A stretch of 64,000 nt of DNA from Theocolax elegans (taxonomy: Eukaryota; Arthropoda; Insecta; Hymenoptera; Cerocephalidae), in assembly GCA_026168455.1 (NCBI GenBank), contig CM047425.1, positions 24,793,058 to 24,857,057 of the forward strand, given 5' to 3'. The notes under the pieces were generated by a model, which had not been told where the DNA came from, did not search any database, and saw nothing but the letters and a program-made list of their open reading frames with translations. Position 1 is the stretch's first letter. Each line of letters begins with the position of its first letter. This document shows positions 46,461-58,463 of this stretch, in pieces. Position numbers and translations under genes: made by a program.

Positions 46461-49400
46461 TTAATCATAATTAAATCTGCGTTTTCCGTCAAATCGGAAA
46501 CCATACGCAGCACTGTTCGGAGCATTAATCAACGCTGGATTTTTATATTTATGAAAAGAACCATGAAGGTGAGGAGGTCTTGCAGCATTGTCCTGGTCAC
46601 CCTTTAGATAAAACGCTTCAAACTGTCCTTGTGGCAATAAAACGTCTTTCAACGATTTATCATCTGGATCGTAAGCCATAACTTGCGATAATATACACAG
46701 CAAAATGATCTAAAAATAAAAGTATAAAGTTATAAAATGATTTAATATTGATCTACTATAGAGACTATCAAAATATTTATGATAAGTATACATGGCTTTT
46801 ATACAGATTTGAATAAGTTTTGAATAGACAAATGCTATGGATACAAAGGATCTCGCACAAAACTAATAGAAACCCTATTAATTATAGAATCACTTGGAAT
46901 GTTGGAATTAGGTAGTTCTAGTCATTCTGAAGAAAACAAATTATTATGAAGTTAATGCAAAATAATTAAAAAATAAAGATGAAGATTTTTTGTACTTCTT
47001 TTTTTACTACGAATTTGTGTACTTTCCTATCCATATATAACACAAAATCTACTCATTATTTTGCTTTGAGTTCGTGATAACTTATTTTAAGAATGACGAA
47101 CACTATATCTGATTCTAAAATTCTTAGTGATTCTGACCAAACGACTTATGTCATTGGTTTTCTGCGAAGTACTTTGTGTACAGTTCGAAATCCTTTTTAA
47201 ATAATTATATATGTAGTATAACATTTTAATTTAAATGTTTTTAATTAATGAATTATAATATTATTATATTATATTATTATATTATTATATAATGCACATG
47301 TTATTAAATGATTTTTAAAGTATGCCCACTAGTAGAATCCTAAACATTAAAAAATATTATAATTTTTTATTATTATTATCTCAATATGTCATGCTTCTGC
47401 AATTCGCGCATTGCATTTTGATTAAATTAGAGAAAAAGACCTCGCATTTATTACTCCCAAAAAATACAACTACAAAAAAAAACTTTTAATCACTAACAAA
47501 TCCCGCAGGTATTTTTAGTAGAATTATTACTATCAACTAAGTTTGATTTATATACAATTTTTAATTTCTAGTTCTTTAATTCAAATTTCTACTATAGCAG
47601 CGTCCTATATGTGTAATAATCGTATTCCTATTATAAAACAGATTGAAGAATACATAAGTTTCTATTGAAATGTAGAAAACTTTTTTATTTACAGTGATAA
47701 AATATAAGTTTTCTTACTTATTTTTTAACGTGAATCAGATTCCCCTTAAATCACAATGAAAAATGGCATTTTGGACAACTATCTTTTATAATAATTGGGC
47801 CCAATACCGAAGGGGCCCACTCTTAGAATGCAAAGTTTAGAAAAATAAAATACCATCGTATTCTACATAAAATTTTAAGAAGAAATCATTTTTGTCATTT
47901 TTTTGATAAGACACACCAATTTCAAGTAAAAAATTATTGAATTTCTAGGATATCGGACCCCTGAGTAGATAAATATTTGGAATTTTACAATTTTTTACTG
48001 GAAAATAGAGTATCTAATCAGAAAAATGATACAAACAATTTCTTCTTGAAATTTGACGCAGAATACGTTGGTATTTTTTGTTTTTCAAAATTTTCAGATT
48101 CATCATCAGCTACTCTAAAACTCCATAGAAATACTTTATTTCGCTTGGTTTGATGTTTGAGTCTCTTGTATGCACGGGATGATAAAACATACATCTGCTT
48201 TTACTCAGGGGTCCGATATCCTAGAAATTCAATAATTTTTTACTTGAAATTGATGTGTCTTAACAAAAATGACAAGAATGATTTCTTTTACAAATTTTAT
48301 GTAGAATACGATGGTATTTTTTATTTTTCTAAACTTTGCATTCTAAGAGTGGGCCCCTTCGGTATTTGGCCCAATTATTATAATATCCAAAATCTGACTC
48401 CAGATTTGGATTGAGCTCGATGCCGGACATCGAAATTTTCTAGTTTCAGAGACGTTATGATTGTCAGTTCCTTATATGCAGGAAAGGGCTAAATTAAATA
48501 ATTATTCTACAGTAAAGTGGTTGCATCAAATCGTGTACTTATAGGTTGAACAAAACAAGTATTACAAGTGAAGGTGTAAAACCGAGCGAGTTACTTAATG
48601 CTCTTTATATTTTTTAGTTTTTCATTGAAGAAATTGAAAAATGTAAAAAATTTTTAATTTCAACTAAGTCCTAAGTTTTTATAGTCTGAATGATAAAAGT
48701 ATGAAATTAATTATTGTCTTTATATATATGTATAATCTTTAAAATAGTTATGTTTTTTAATATTCTAATACATTTTTGATGAAATAATATTTTAAGCACA
48801 ACTGTTACTTCAAATTTAAAGGACTGCGGAAGAAACAAGTCTTTCCTTATTCAGTTTGGTAAATAAATATTTGAAAAAAGTATAAAAAAAAGTGAATTAA
48901 AAGTGTATCCAGTTGACATTTTCGAAATTTGTAAATTAATGGTTACAATTTAATATTTTACAATTTTGTTTGGTCTATTACATACATCCTAATTAAAAAT
49001 TATTTTAACGTTTTCTTCACATTGGAGATATAAATTTTATCTGAGTAGGAAGATACCATAGTCTGCGAAAGATGATTCAAATTTTATAACAAAAATTTGT
49101 CAAATTAGGTCCTTCTTGTAGATTATAGCTGTCTCACTTTATCAATATTATAATATTTTTCTAATTATAATATGGTTTCTATTTTAATCCGTTTAAAATT
49201 TTAAATGCTATATAAAAGCAATTTTATTATTTCCTTGAAAATAGTATATAATTTATGCGTTACTAATACTTTAGACCCTAATCAATTTTAAATAGTATTA
49301 CCAAATTTGATTCATTTTAGCAAAATTTAATCATTTAAATGTATATATGGCATTAAAATACAAATTTAAGAAAGATATTTAATAATATTTTCTATTCAGT

Positions 49401-50245
49401 ATGGGCGTAAATTTATTGTAAATATACACTGAATCGAAAAATAATGTTCGCAACAGGGGTGTAAAAACGCATTTTACACCCTTGTAACGAAAAATACTAT
49501 TTCTTAGCACTTGAAACGTGATTATTGGATATTGAAATCCAGACTCCAGAGTGAGTAAAGAATGATTTCGGTCTTAAAGTGGGTTAAGTGTAATTATATT
49601 TTCACTTCATACAGCTAGGTACGCAGAGCATCTTTAACTTTTTTATCTAACGCACGTACGTATAGCTTTAACTATGATCCAACGTATGTAAGTTTCATGC
49701 TTTGATAATTACAGTATTGCGCATAGTATTCTAATTATTTAGTATCGTTTCAATACAAAATTATTTAGTACACGAATAAAATATCTGAACGATCAAACGA
49801 ACTTGACTCTGAGTGAAGATGGATTGTAATAATAAGAAGAATATTAATTTATTGTTTCCCGAAGTTTGAAGAAAGAAGCGAATATGACGAAATGAGAGAA
49901 GATGAAAATAAATGGTTTTATTTTGACTGAATTGCTGTGACATCTGGCGGTTTGAGAAAGCACTGCATTTTGTAATTTCCACGGACAAGGCTTCTTCAGG
50001 TAAATACAATTGAAGTTCAACTTAACAGGTAAATTCCTTGGATCGTTTAATTATTTTAAAAATTACCATTCTCATAGTAATAGAGGCCGAACAAATTATT
50101 ACTCATTTAGTCAAATTCACTAAGAAGCAACAATTTTAAGACAAAGAATGTTGATTTTGAAAGCATTCACCTACCTCCTTAAACATGACCGTAAACAAGG
50201 TTTCGATAGAATTTTAACTAGAAACGATTGACTCCTTGGTTGAAA
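46461..50245 (-). CDS. 86-residue secreted peptide, unknown function
   Basis: On the minus strand, exon 50175-50245 follows a TTTTTTCAG acceptor and carries the ATG at 50186 (MFKE, coding 50175-50186) and a GTAGGT donor. It joins in phase 0 to 46461-46709. The product starts MFKEIILLCILSQVMA, a clean signal peptide, followed by YDPDDKSLKDVLLPQGQFEA, then a short Asn/Pro-rich stretch, and ends AAYGFRFDGKRRFNYD. A KRR basic site preceded by Gly near the C-terminus could be a prohormone-type cleavage and amidation site, but there is only one, and no cysteines remain after the signal peptide. A noncoding first exon probably ends at 50548 (GTGTTTAG then GTGAGAT), preceded by a CpG-rich promoter region to about 50700. 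I do not recognise the family. A duplicate of the last exon lies at 44159-44406. Confidence 0.7.
47262..47291. repeat. (ATT)n-like microsatellite
   Basis: Imperfect run of ATT/TATTA units in AT-rich DNA within the long intron of the 86-residue peptide gene. Confidence 0.6.
47770..48395. mobile_element. long hairpin MITE
   Basis: The left arm starts near GGCATTTTGGA and contains AATTGGGCCCAATACCGAAG. The right arm ends with the inverse (CTTCGGTATTTGGCCCAATT, then TCCAAAATC). GATATCGGACCCCTGAGTA and its inverse mark the inner ends. The arms are about 200 bases and the loop has additional imperfect copies. No coding capacity. It lies in the long intron of the 86-residue peptide gene. Confidence 0.7.
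49452..49484. repeat. 33-bp near-perfect palindrome
   Basis: ACAGGGGTGTAAAA and TTTTACACCCTTGT pair around ACGCA. It is a short cruciform-capable site with no clear role. Confidence 0.6.
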
Positions 50246-50248
50246 CTG

Positions 50249-50548
50249 AAAAAAAAGTTTAGACATTAGGATAGGAATTATTGCTTAAATCGTTAAATAA
50301 TAATGTCGCTGAGAGTAACTTTATCCTTGGTACTGTAGATATACCGTATATTTTTATTCATCCATCCTTTCCCCTACTTAATTACTTTCACTTTCGCACA
50401 CACAGTATTCTCGGGGATAAACCGTAATAACCATACGTATACACACGAATACGAAAAGGTGGTAACGGTAGAACGCAAGACCACAAAAGCAGAATAAGTA
50501 ATAGAATGAAGATGTGAATAAAATATCAAAGTTGCAGTATATCTCACC
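50249..50548 (-). other. intron and end of a probable noncoding first exon
   Basis: A strong minus-strand donor (TTTAG then GTGAGAT) at 50548/50547 pairs naturally with the acceptor just right of 50245. The upstream side (50550-50700) is CpG-rich and likely holds the promoter of the 86-residue peptide gene. Confidence 0.45.
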
Positions 50549-50709
50549 TAAACACTGAAACTGAGCACCACAAAAGTGAAATCGTTCTACTCGTTATTGA
50601 ACGTGTGTGCACGCGTACGATTTTAATTGAACTACTGTCGGTAGCAGCGCTCTCTTGTCCAGTAGAAGAGCTATCGCGAAAGTGAGCTCCGAGCCTTTGC
50701 TACACTCGA

Positions 50710-52628
50710 CTTAAAAGAGAACAACCGCAAGGATTGTAATGCTCGAGTCGTTTATCATAATTTGATGTTGCCTTACAGCTAACCGAAACAACTTTTGCAT
50801 TTAAAATCTCTATTCAACGATGGTTACAACTTACGTTAACAAAATTTTTAACATAAAAAAATACCACTAAAATGGTGTATTATAAAATGCATCTATTTGC
50901 TCTCTCGTTAGCAGATTAATCAGAGAATATATACTCAAAAGTCCATCGACGCAATGAGTGGAATGAAAAACCCGTTATTTTAACTCGAAAAATTGTGTAT
51001 ACAACGTAACAAGAAGAACAAAACGCTGTAAACTGCAATTTAATTATATCCGTGTTTCAGATTTAACGTACCTAACACATAGATGAGTAGTAGCCCCTAA
51101 GAAAAAATAGAAATCATGCCTCAATGAAAATAAAAAATATTAATTAAATTATTGTTATTTACTCTTGGTTTTAATTACAGAGTGATAAATCATAAATCCT
51201 ATGAGACATTTGTACAATGTTTATGATGACGAGCAGTATGTTACGAGGTATGTTATATATTAAATATTGCAGACAACTGTATCAGAAATGCACTAATTGT
51301 ATTTGTTGTTAATAATAAAGTATAAACGTCGAAAAATAATTGAAAAATTGGTTTGTTTCATTATTAAGGACACTAACATGATTCTTAAGGAAACAAAAAT
51401 CGTTCATTTTTAAAAGTTTAGGTATATGAATTGTATCAAAGAAAAATGGACTGTACAGCCATTTAATCGGTATGTAAAATGGTTACTTTTTATAGTAGGA
51501 GATGTAACGCTTTTTTCACATTATCGTCCATTTAATGGAGTATCCGGAACCTTCAAATATTTTAAGCAAATCTATCGGTGACCTTTAAGTTGTGATTGGT
51601 AAAATTCGATCGGTTTCCTAATTGCAGATACGATTTGGCAATTGTTTACTTCCTACGAATCACCGTTCAAAATATATACCGAGATTCACGAATTATTCTC
51701 AAAATCGAGCCGAATCTATCTTCCAAGCTTTTTTATGGGCTAGAACGAGCCAGGCAACCTATTTCAGATGAAAATGTCGAGTAACCTATCTTTCTGGCTA
51801 GGAAATAGACTGATCGTGATAAAATAATATTGCAAAAAGCATTTCATTACACGGATAAAAATGTTCACATTCTAAGTCCATTTATTTCGAAACAAACTTG
51901 TTACTACTAAAAAAATGGAGATGATCCCTACCAGGGTAATTACATAGGTTATTACTTGTGATTTGGTACGTCTGTGTATTAATTGTAACGTTTCATACGG
52001 AAACGTACATCGTATGAACTATAAAGTTACAGGAATTTTAAGGAAATTAACGATTTCTATTAAAAATGTATGTTATAGTAAATCTTATGTGTTACTAACA
52101 TTTATGTCGAGTGTTTAACTTGAACAACTTGATAACATTGCTCAACTTTTGTAAACTTGTTTAATGCACATTATTTTGAAAATTTAATAATATTTAAAAA
52201 AGTTATACAAACATTAAACAAATTTGTATTACGCATTCGTCCAGTAATGTGCGGTCTGGTCTTCATTTGTAATCTAGCAAAAATATCTTGCACAAATGTA
52301 AGTTAACGTATCCCATGTTGTATCAAAGATCAATGTTTGTATAACATTTTAATAAAATTGTAAAATTGTACTAACGTTTCTACATCGTTATACGATTGCA
52401 CGGTCCGCAAAATATAGATCTTACATGTATAAATATTTTTATATTTATGCATATTTATGCCTATTACCTGATAATAGCATGAGTGATTATATATGTTGAA
52501 AAAGGCATTTTCTGAAGATCATAAAAACTAAAATCCAAATGCTGGTATTGATATTTAATATGTGTTTACTCACTGAATCAAATTCTTTAAACGACTAATT
52601 TGAAAATAGTAATTTAATTGTTTACACA

Positions 52629-52663
<35 letters not shown>

Positions 52664-53100
52664 ATTTTTATAATTATTATTAGATTTATTCATTATTTAA
52701 ATAGTTTATTTAAATATTATAAACGCAGATATAATGTATTAGTATCACTTTGGGAGTTTAGTATCACGCATGTAAGGTACTGGTTTAGTGCTGAATTATT
52801 TTTCAAATAATTTTGCATATTATTACGTACATATTAATACAGTGGATGCGCATAGGTAGGTATAGGTACACTGAAAATAAATTATGAGATACCAAGTATA
52901 TTGGTTTGTAACGTAACTTATATATTTGATAATCGATTTTAATTGATTAAATATACTAGTTCAATAGTAATTGTCACTGTTCTACAGTAATTATGTGAAA
53001 TTATATTTTATTTGAGGTTGAGATTGTTTGTTAGTGGTCGACTCCAATTGTGGCGAAAGGCGAAACGATACGAATCAAACGAAGATGTCTATTTAATGTA
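50710..53100. other. AT-rich intergenic DNA, no gene called
   Basis: A small exon-like segment near 51180-51248 (acceptor-like TTAATTACAG, frame MRHLYNVYDDEQYVTR, then GTATG) has no convincing partner and was not called. An (AT)n run lies at about 52631-52660. The rest shows nothing recognisable. Confidence 0.45.
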
Positions 53101-53107
53101 CGAGGTA

Positions 53108-55328
53108 TTAAAAGTAAACGGTATGCAAACAGTTGCCGAGTTTGCACAAGTCCTTTTCGTCTGTAAAATATAACAAAAAAATATTTCGTTAATTACGAAT
53201 AGATAATGAATATCATACATACACTTAAAGTAATATAACAGTAAAATTACCTTTGCACTTGTCAGGAGAAATGTGTTTGTGGCTTGGGCCTAGGTTGGCT
53301 GCGAGCTTTCCATCAGCGGTGATCTGCGCGTAAATAGTTGTCATTTTATCAATTACTGCACCGTAACTACATTGAAGTTTTCAATACATAAATATCAAAT
53401 GTTGTAAACTTACACGTCCTTGCTTTTTGAAGACACAGGCGACGAAGCACCCACGTTTGCCTTCCTCAAGTTTCGATAAATTGTCAAAGGCATGCTCGTC
53501 CAAATCTTCGAGCTTTGAGATTCCTGTGCCAAACAAACATTGATTTGTTTATCAGTAGTTACACATATATATTTGATAAAAACTGTTTATTGTCATTATT
53601 TTACAGTCTATATTATTTACCCAAAGCACTGATGTCGAGTTTCTGCTCAGCCAGGCAACTTTGAACGTATTCCGACACGTTCGAATCTCCATCTCTTTTG
53701 GCCTGTCGAGCAAACGAGAAATCATTTATCAATTATTTACTATCATAATTTGTAAATAAACAAAGTTACCAATTAATAGCAAACAAATTTTTTGTCAAGG
53801 AATAATTGTTATTTAACCGCACATCTTAGATGTAAAATAAATGTTTGTTTCCGCAGGTAATGATTACTATGTGATTCTCTCTGTATAGGGAATACACGCC
53901 TACAACTCCTGAGGTAAAACTTCTTTTGTACGTGAAAATACTTTTCACCCTGATTATTTGTAAATTTATTCAACAACAACTCAAATATATTTTTCATAAT
54001 TTTTTCAAAACCACTAGATTTTTTTTCACTTTTAAATTTAATTTATATACTTCCATAATTAGGTTAAAGTAAGTTTTCGGATTCTGAAGTAAATCTATGA
54101 ATATGCGGGGAATATGGTAAATTTACACGGAATAAAACTAAGATGCAGGGCATAAAAAGTTTTTACTTCCTCTGTAGAAGTCAATAAAATGAACTTTTAG
54201 ATGATCGGAATGAAAAGTAAATACTAGGTCTATTATTGTATATTTATTGTTCATACCATCGTTTTGCCATAACAATATTATTATTCAAATATGTGTTAGC
54301 ATGAAACATAAATTGACTGAATTGGATCACATTGCGTTAGTAGAGATACAAATATTTAAAATACATAAAATCGTCGAATTAGCAGATATTACTGTTTTAC
54401 AAAACTCTCACAAAGCAGCTTTTCTAAAAATATCCCGATTTTCGAAGACAAGAGGAGGTATGAACTTTTAAATATCATTTATATACTTCCATAATTAGGT
54501 TAAAGTAAGTTTTCGGATTCTGAAGTAAATCTATGAATATGCGGGGAATATGGTAAATTTACACGGAATAAAACTAAGATGCAGGGCATAAAAAGTTTTT
54601 ACTTCCTCTGTAGAAGTCAATAAAATGAACTTTTTAGATGATCGGAATGAAAAGTAAATACTAGGGACATTATAGTTTGGTAATAGGGGGTTCCATACTC
54701 AATTTTTGATGATTAATTAATAAAAAAGTAGAACAGTATGTGAAAAAATAAGAGAAGAGGCGTCTTCGTTTATTGACAATCTAACTGTGTGCTGATTTTT
54801 AGATTAAAATATTATTGCGTTTTCGAGAAAAGTCTTACCAAAATATCAAATTTTTCACCTCGTTGAGGTTAGGTTCACATTTTTGGTAAGACTTTTCTCA
54901 AAAACGCAATATAATTTTAATCTGAATTTCGGCACACAGTTAGATTTGCCATAACAATATTATTATTCAAATATGTGTTAGCATGAAACATAAATTGACT
55001 GAATTGGATCACATTTGCGTTAGTAGATACAAATATTTAAAATACATAAAATCGTCGAATTAGCAGATATTACTGTTTTACAAAACTCTCACAAAGCAGC
55101 TTTTTCTAAAAATATTCCGATTTTCGAAGACAAGAGGAGGTATGAACTTTTAAATATCATTTATATCAGTTTAACAAAATTTATTAACAGGATAAATTTA
55201 GCACGTATAATTGTTACAATTTTTTTACATTTACTTGCATAAACGTAAGAAATACTTATTCAAATGGTTTGTACCTGAGCAAAGGCTACGAAGGCGCAAA
55301 GGGCAACTCCAAACAGGAACGACTTCAT
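53108..55328 (-). CDS. odorant-binding-protein-like secreted protein (5 exons)
   Basis: Minus-strand exons 55275-55328, 53621-53702, 53414-53523, 53251-53323 and 53108-53160 give 123 residues. A signal peptide (MKSFLFGVALCAFVAFA) is followed by a small acidic helical protein with six cysteines at 34, 71, 75, 105, 112 and 117. The CFVAC core (C2-x3-C3) and the ITADGKL segment after it are typical of insect PBP/GOBP proteins, which bind small hydrophobic ligands in extracellular fluid. The spacing C1-x36-C2 is longer than usual, and C4-x6-C5-x4-C6 is shorter than the common x8-14 and x8, so the C-terminal disulfide layout is atypical. The gene could serve a non-olfactory carrier role. Intron 1 (about 1.6 kb) contains duplicated blocks and a foldback. 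A TATA box precedes exon 1. Confidence 0.8.
54041..55166. repeat. duplicated P-Q blocks in OBP-like gene intron 1
   Basis: Block P (54041-54228) recurs at 54477-54665. Block Q (54266-54486) recurs at 54948-55166. The P copies are adjacent to Q in the order P-Q-P-X-Q, where X (54666-54947) is extra sequence. Copies are nearly identical apart from one- and two-base indels (for example CATTGCG versus CATTTGCG). Confidence 0.85.
54779..54945. repeat. foldback within the duplicated intron
   Basis: CAATCTAACTGTGTGC and its inverse GCACACAGTTAGATT bound arms of about 70 bases (also GCGTTTTCGAGAAAAGTCTT and its inverse). It lies in the extra segment that separates the second P and Q blocks, so it is probably a small transposon inserted after duplication. 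Confidence 0.7.
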
Positions 55329-55422
55329 GTTACTTGATACGTTATTTCGAGATTTACGAAACGTTTGTATTAGACAAGCTTAACGACGACACACGACTGT
55401 GATGATCCTCGTCGAAATTCGA

Positions 55423-55431
55423 CTTTATATA
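55423..55431 (-). promoter_or_regulatory. TATA box of the OBP-like gene
   Basis: TATATAAAG on the minus strand is followed about 25-30 bases later by ATCACAGTCGTG, an initiator-like sequence near 55400. The leader to the ATG at 55328 would be about 70 bases. Confidence 0.7.
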
Positions 55432-55439
55432 CGATGGAG

Positions 55440-57815
55440 CTTATCGCGAGCCTATGCGGCTATTACGAAAATGATGTAATTATAAATTATTATAGTGATA
55501 GATACATCCAAAATCTCTCTACTCACACGGCACCAGCTTCATTGCATATTCATTTCTTCTTTATTTGTTTTATTTTACTTTTTTTCTCGTTTAAGTATCT
55601 ATATACCGTGTGTAGCTTCGTAACTCTTTCTTTTAACCTTGACTATATATACTTAATGAAAATCAAAATTTCAAATTTTCTTATACTTATTGAGTTTCTT
55701 GATACAAGATTTGCTTCAGTCACTACATTTACTCAATACCAATTTTTTTATTAAATATATAATACATTTACATTTAAAGATTAGTGTGACATATGACCAT
55801 TCAATTTTTAAATTATATATAATTATTTTAATATTTTTCTATACCTTATGAAATAATATAAGTTTGTATATATTTGTTATACAATTATTATTAATACAAT
55901 ACGCTTTCTTAAATATAATTTTCTTTTTAAAAAATATAAATATGATAGAAACTAAAAGTAATCACAAGAATGACACGATAATGGGGATTTTGAAGTGAAA
56001 GTTTATCAAAATACATTTTGTAATGTAAAAGTGATAAGTTGTACATTTTTTAAATTTATCTAATAAGTACAGATATACACTACACTAGTATATATACGAA
56101 TGTTGTAAGTACGCCAAATTTCAATACCGCTATCGTATTAAATACATATAATTTTTTTTTTATTTTAATTCGTCAGGGTCGACTCGTGATATATGTAAGA
56201 TCGTCTAAGCTTGAGTTAGATTATTAAAACTGTCAGTATATATATATAATTATCGTCTTGTAGAACATTAATGAAACGCAAAAATATTAAGTATATTTAC
56301 CAAGTCTAAGAATAATATTGAAAATATGTGTATTACATATAATATTTTAATATAATATCGTTTTAAAACTGAAATTTTGATACTGAATTTATAAAATATA
56401 CAATATTTTTAAATATCAGTCAATAGTTAACTCCACAATCAACAGTTTTAAAGAATCGTATTATATTCTATAAGTTCTTTAGTAAACTTTTAATGTTTTG
56501 TAGGTATTATAGATGGGTCGTAATTAGCCATTTTTTATATACGGATATTTAAAAACTGACTATTTCATATATACTGAACCAATCGATTAAATCGATCTAC
56601 TAGGTATGATGGAATGAAATATATTAGGTTTATTTTTAATAAATCTGGATATTTTTAAGTGTACTACTCAATTTGTTCATAAGAAATTTTATACTTACCA
56701 ATCCAAGTATATGTATATTCATTTATAAAGTTCTAATACTTTAATTTACGGAGTTGATCAATAGAATGAATATGTTATTCAAACGCATACTTTTGTGTCT
56801 GATAAAATTAATTATAACGTGAGAAATAAAATAATTAAAATTTTTTGTGTCTTTTGATACTTTTCTTGGTAGCAGGTACTTATGTATCGTTAAAATAATG
56901 CATAATATCTTATATATGTTATTGTAAACATAGGATTAATCCGATTCTTAAACGGGATGTCGGGCCCAAATTACAGGAATTTGCACCTTTCAACCCAAAA
57001 ATTATATCTAAAATATTGCATTAAAAATCTGAACAAAATTCGTAAGCATAGCTTACAGCATAACGAAGGACTTGACGTTTTGATTTTTTAATGAAAAAGC
57101 ATTTATTAAATAATAATTGAATAAACAATGTTTGGCCGGTAATTATTGATCTAAAAAGGCATCATCTTTCAACCCAAACATCGTGATTAAATTATGGATT
57201 TAAAAATCTGGAAAAATTTGGGTATATTATTTAAAACATACCTAAGGGCTTGACGTTCGGCGTTTTTTAAAAACTTTATTCATTTGTTTATAAAAAAAAA
57301 GTACAAAATGACCATTTTCTGAGTCCGATATCCTTTTAAATAATAATTGTAACTCATGATTCGAAGCTATTTTAGATATAGTTAAATAACAACTATATAA
57401 TATACTTATCGTATTTATATTACATAATAATTTTGACACAGTTGTACAGTTTTCTGATATAGTTTATCAGGCCAATGTATAATTTCTTATATACTTATAT
57501 ATATGTATGTGTGTGTGTGCGTGTGTGTATGTGTGTATTGAATACCCATATACAAATTTATTCATTGTAACCTGATCAAAAATTATTATTCAAAGAGCAT
57601 GCAATATATTGCTTATTATATATGTACAGTATTAAAATCTTGTATATTTTGTGTTAATTTAAGCAAACGAGACAAAATCAAAGCAACGATTTCATTTCAT
57701 TTTCTATTCTTTTGAAATCTTATTTTAAAAACTATATACGTTATAAAACAAAATTGTACGCGGATACCTACAATTTGAGAGTCGATTCTTTAAACCTTAC
57801 TCCTGAGCATCTTGA
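55440..57815. other. AT-rich intergenic DNA with a degenerate direct repeat
   Basis: No gene is seen. Between about 56940 and 57270 two units of about 175 bases resemble each other: ACCTTTCAACCCAAA then GGACTTGACGTTTTGATTTT, and ATCTTTCAACCCAAACAT then GGGCTTGACGTTCGGCGTTT. A (TG)n run lies at about 57508-57535. The open frame at 55434-55754 looks random. Confidence 0.5.
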
Positions 57816-57819
57816 GGTC

Positions 57820-58463
57820 GTTCTTGACTTATATATAGACTTTCTTAAAAATAATTATTATTTTTAGTTTCATCAACATAATATATCAAATGGAGGTACA
57901 AATGGAAAAATGAAGAGTTCAAAAAGGAGTAATAGTTTTGTGTAAATAAATTCGTATCGCAGTTGCGCTGATATCGCTACCGTATTAAAAGTTCATGACA
58001 AAGTACTGAAATTTTTTTTGTTTCTTAACCATGAATCAAACGTATTTGGGCTCATTTTATTCCTTAATGCGTAAATTATAATTGTTTACTGAAAATTTTT
58101 TTTACAAAATTTGCTATTCAAATTATCTTAGTAAACAATTGTAACTTACGCATTATCAGTCCAATTATTCAGGTCGTATCGGCAACTCCCCATGAAATTA
58201 ATTAAGGAAGAAAATAAGCCCAAATACGTTTGATTCATGGTTAAGAAACAAAAAAGATTTCAGTACTTTGTCATGGACTTTTAATACGGTAACGATATAT
58301 ATCAGCGCAACCGCGATACGAATTTATTTATACAAAACTATTACTCCTTTTTAAACTCTTAATTTTTCATTTGTACTTCCATTCGATACTTATATAATGT
58401 TGATCAAACTAAAAATAATAATTACTTTTATAAGCGTCTATATATAAGGCAAGAACCACCTTA
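57820..58463. mobile_element. long hairpin MITE
   Basis: Arms of about 300 bases are reverse complements around a centre near 58135. Landmarks are GTTCTTGACTTATATATAGA and its inverse near 58450, CCATGAATCAAACGTATTTG and its inverse near 58220, and GTATCGCAGTTGCGCTGATA and its inverse near 58310. No coding capacity and no clear target duplication. Confidence 0.75.

Larger units (their letters stand above)
42414..47017. repeat. 2.3-kb tandem direct duplication
   Basis: Copy 1 (about 42414-44715) and copy 2 (about 44716-47017) align end to end with an offset of 2302. They differ by scattered substitutions, one-base indels and some longer indels (for example around 43492/45797). Each copy contains a CpG-rich promoter-like island near its left end and, on the minus strand, the last coding exon of the 86-residue secreted peptide gene near its right end. 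Confidence 0.9.

Noticed and set aside
51180..51272. Exon-like segment encoding MRHLYNVYDDEQYVTR between an acceptor-like and a donor-like site
   Set aside because: The next acceptor is only about 25 bases away, too short for an intron, and no other partner exon was found.
55434..55754. 106-codon plus-strand open frame upstream of the OBP-like gene
   Set aside because: AT-driven composition, overlaps the OBP-like promoter, and has no recognisable motif.
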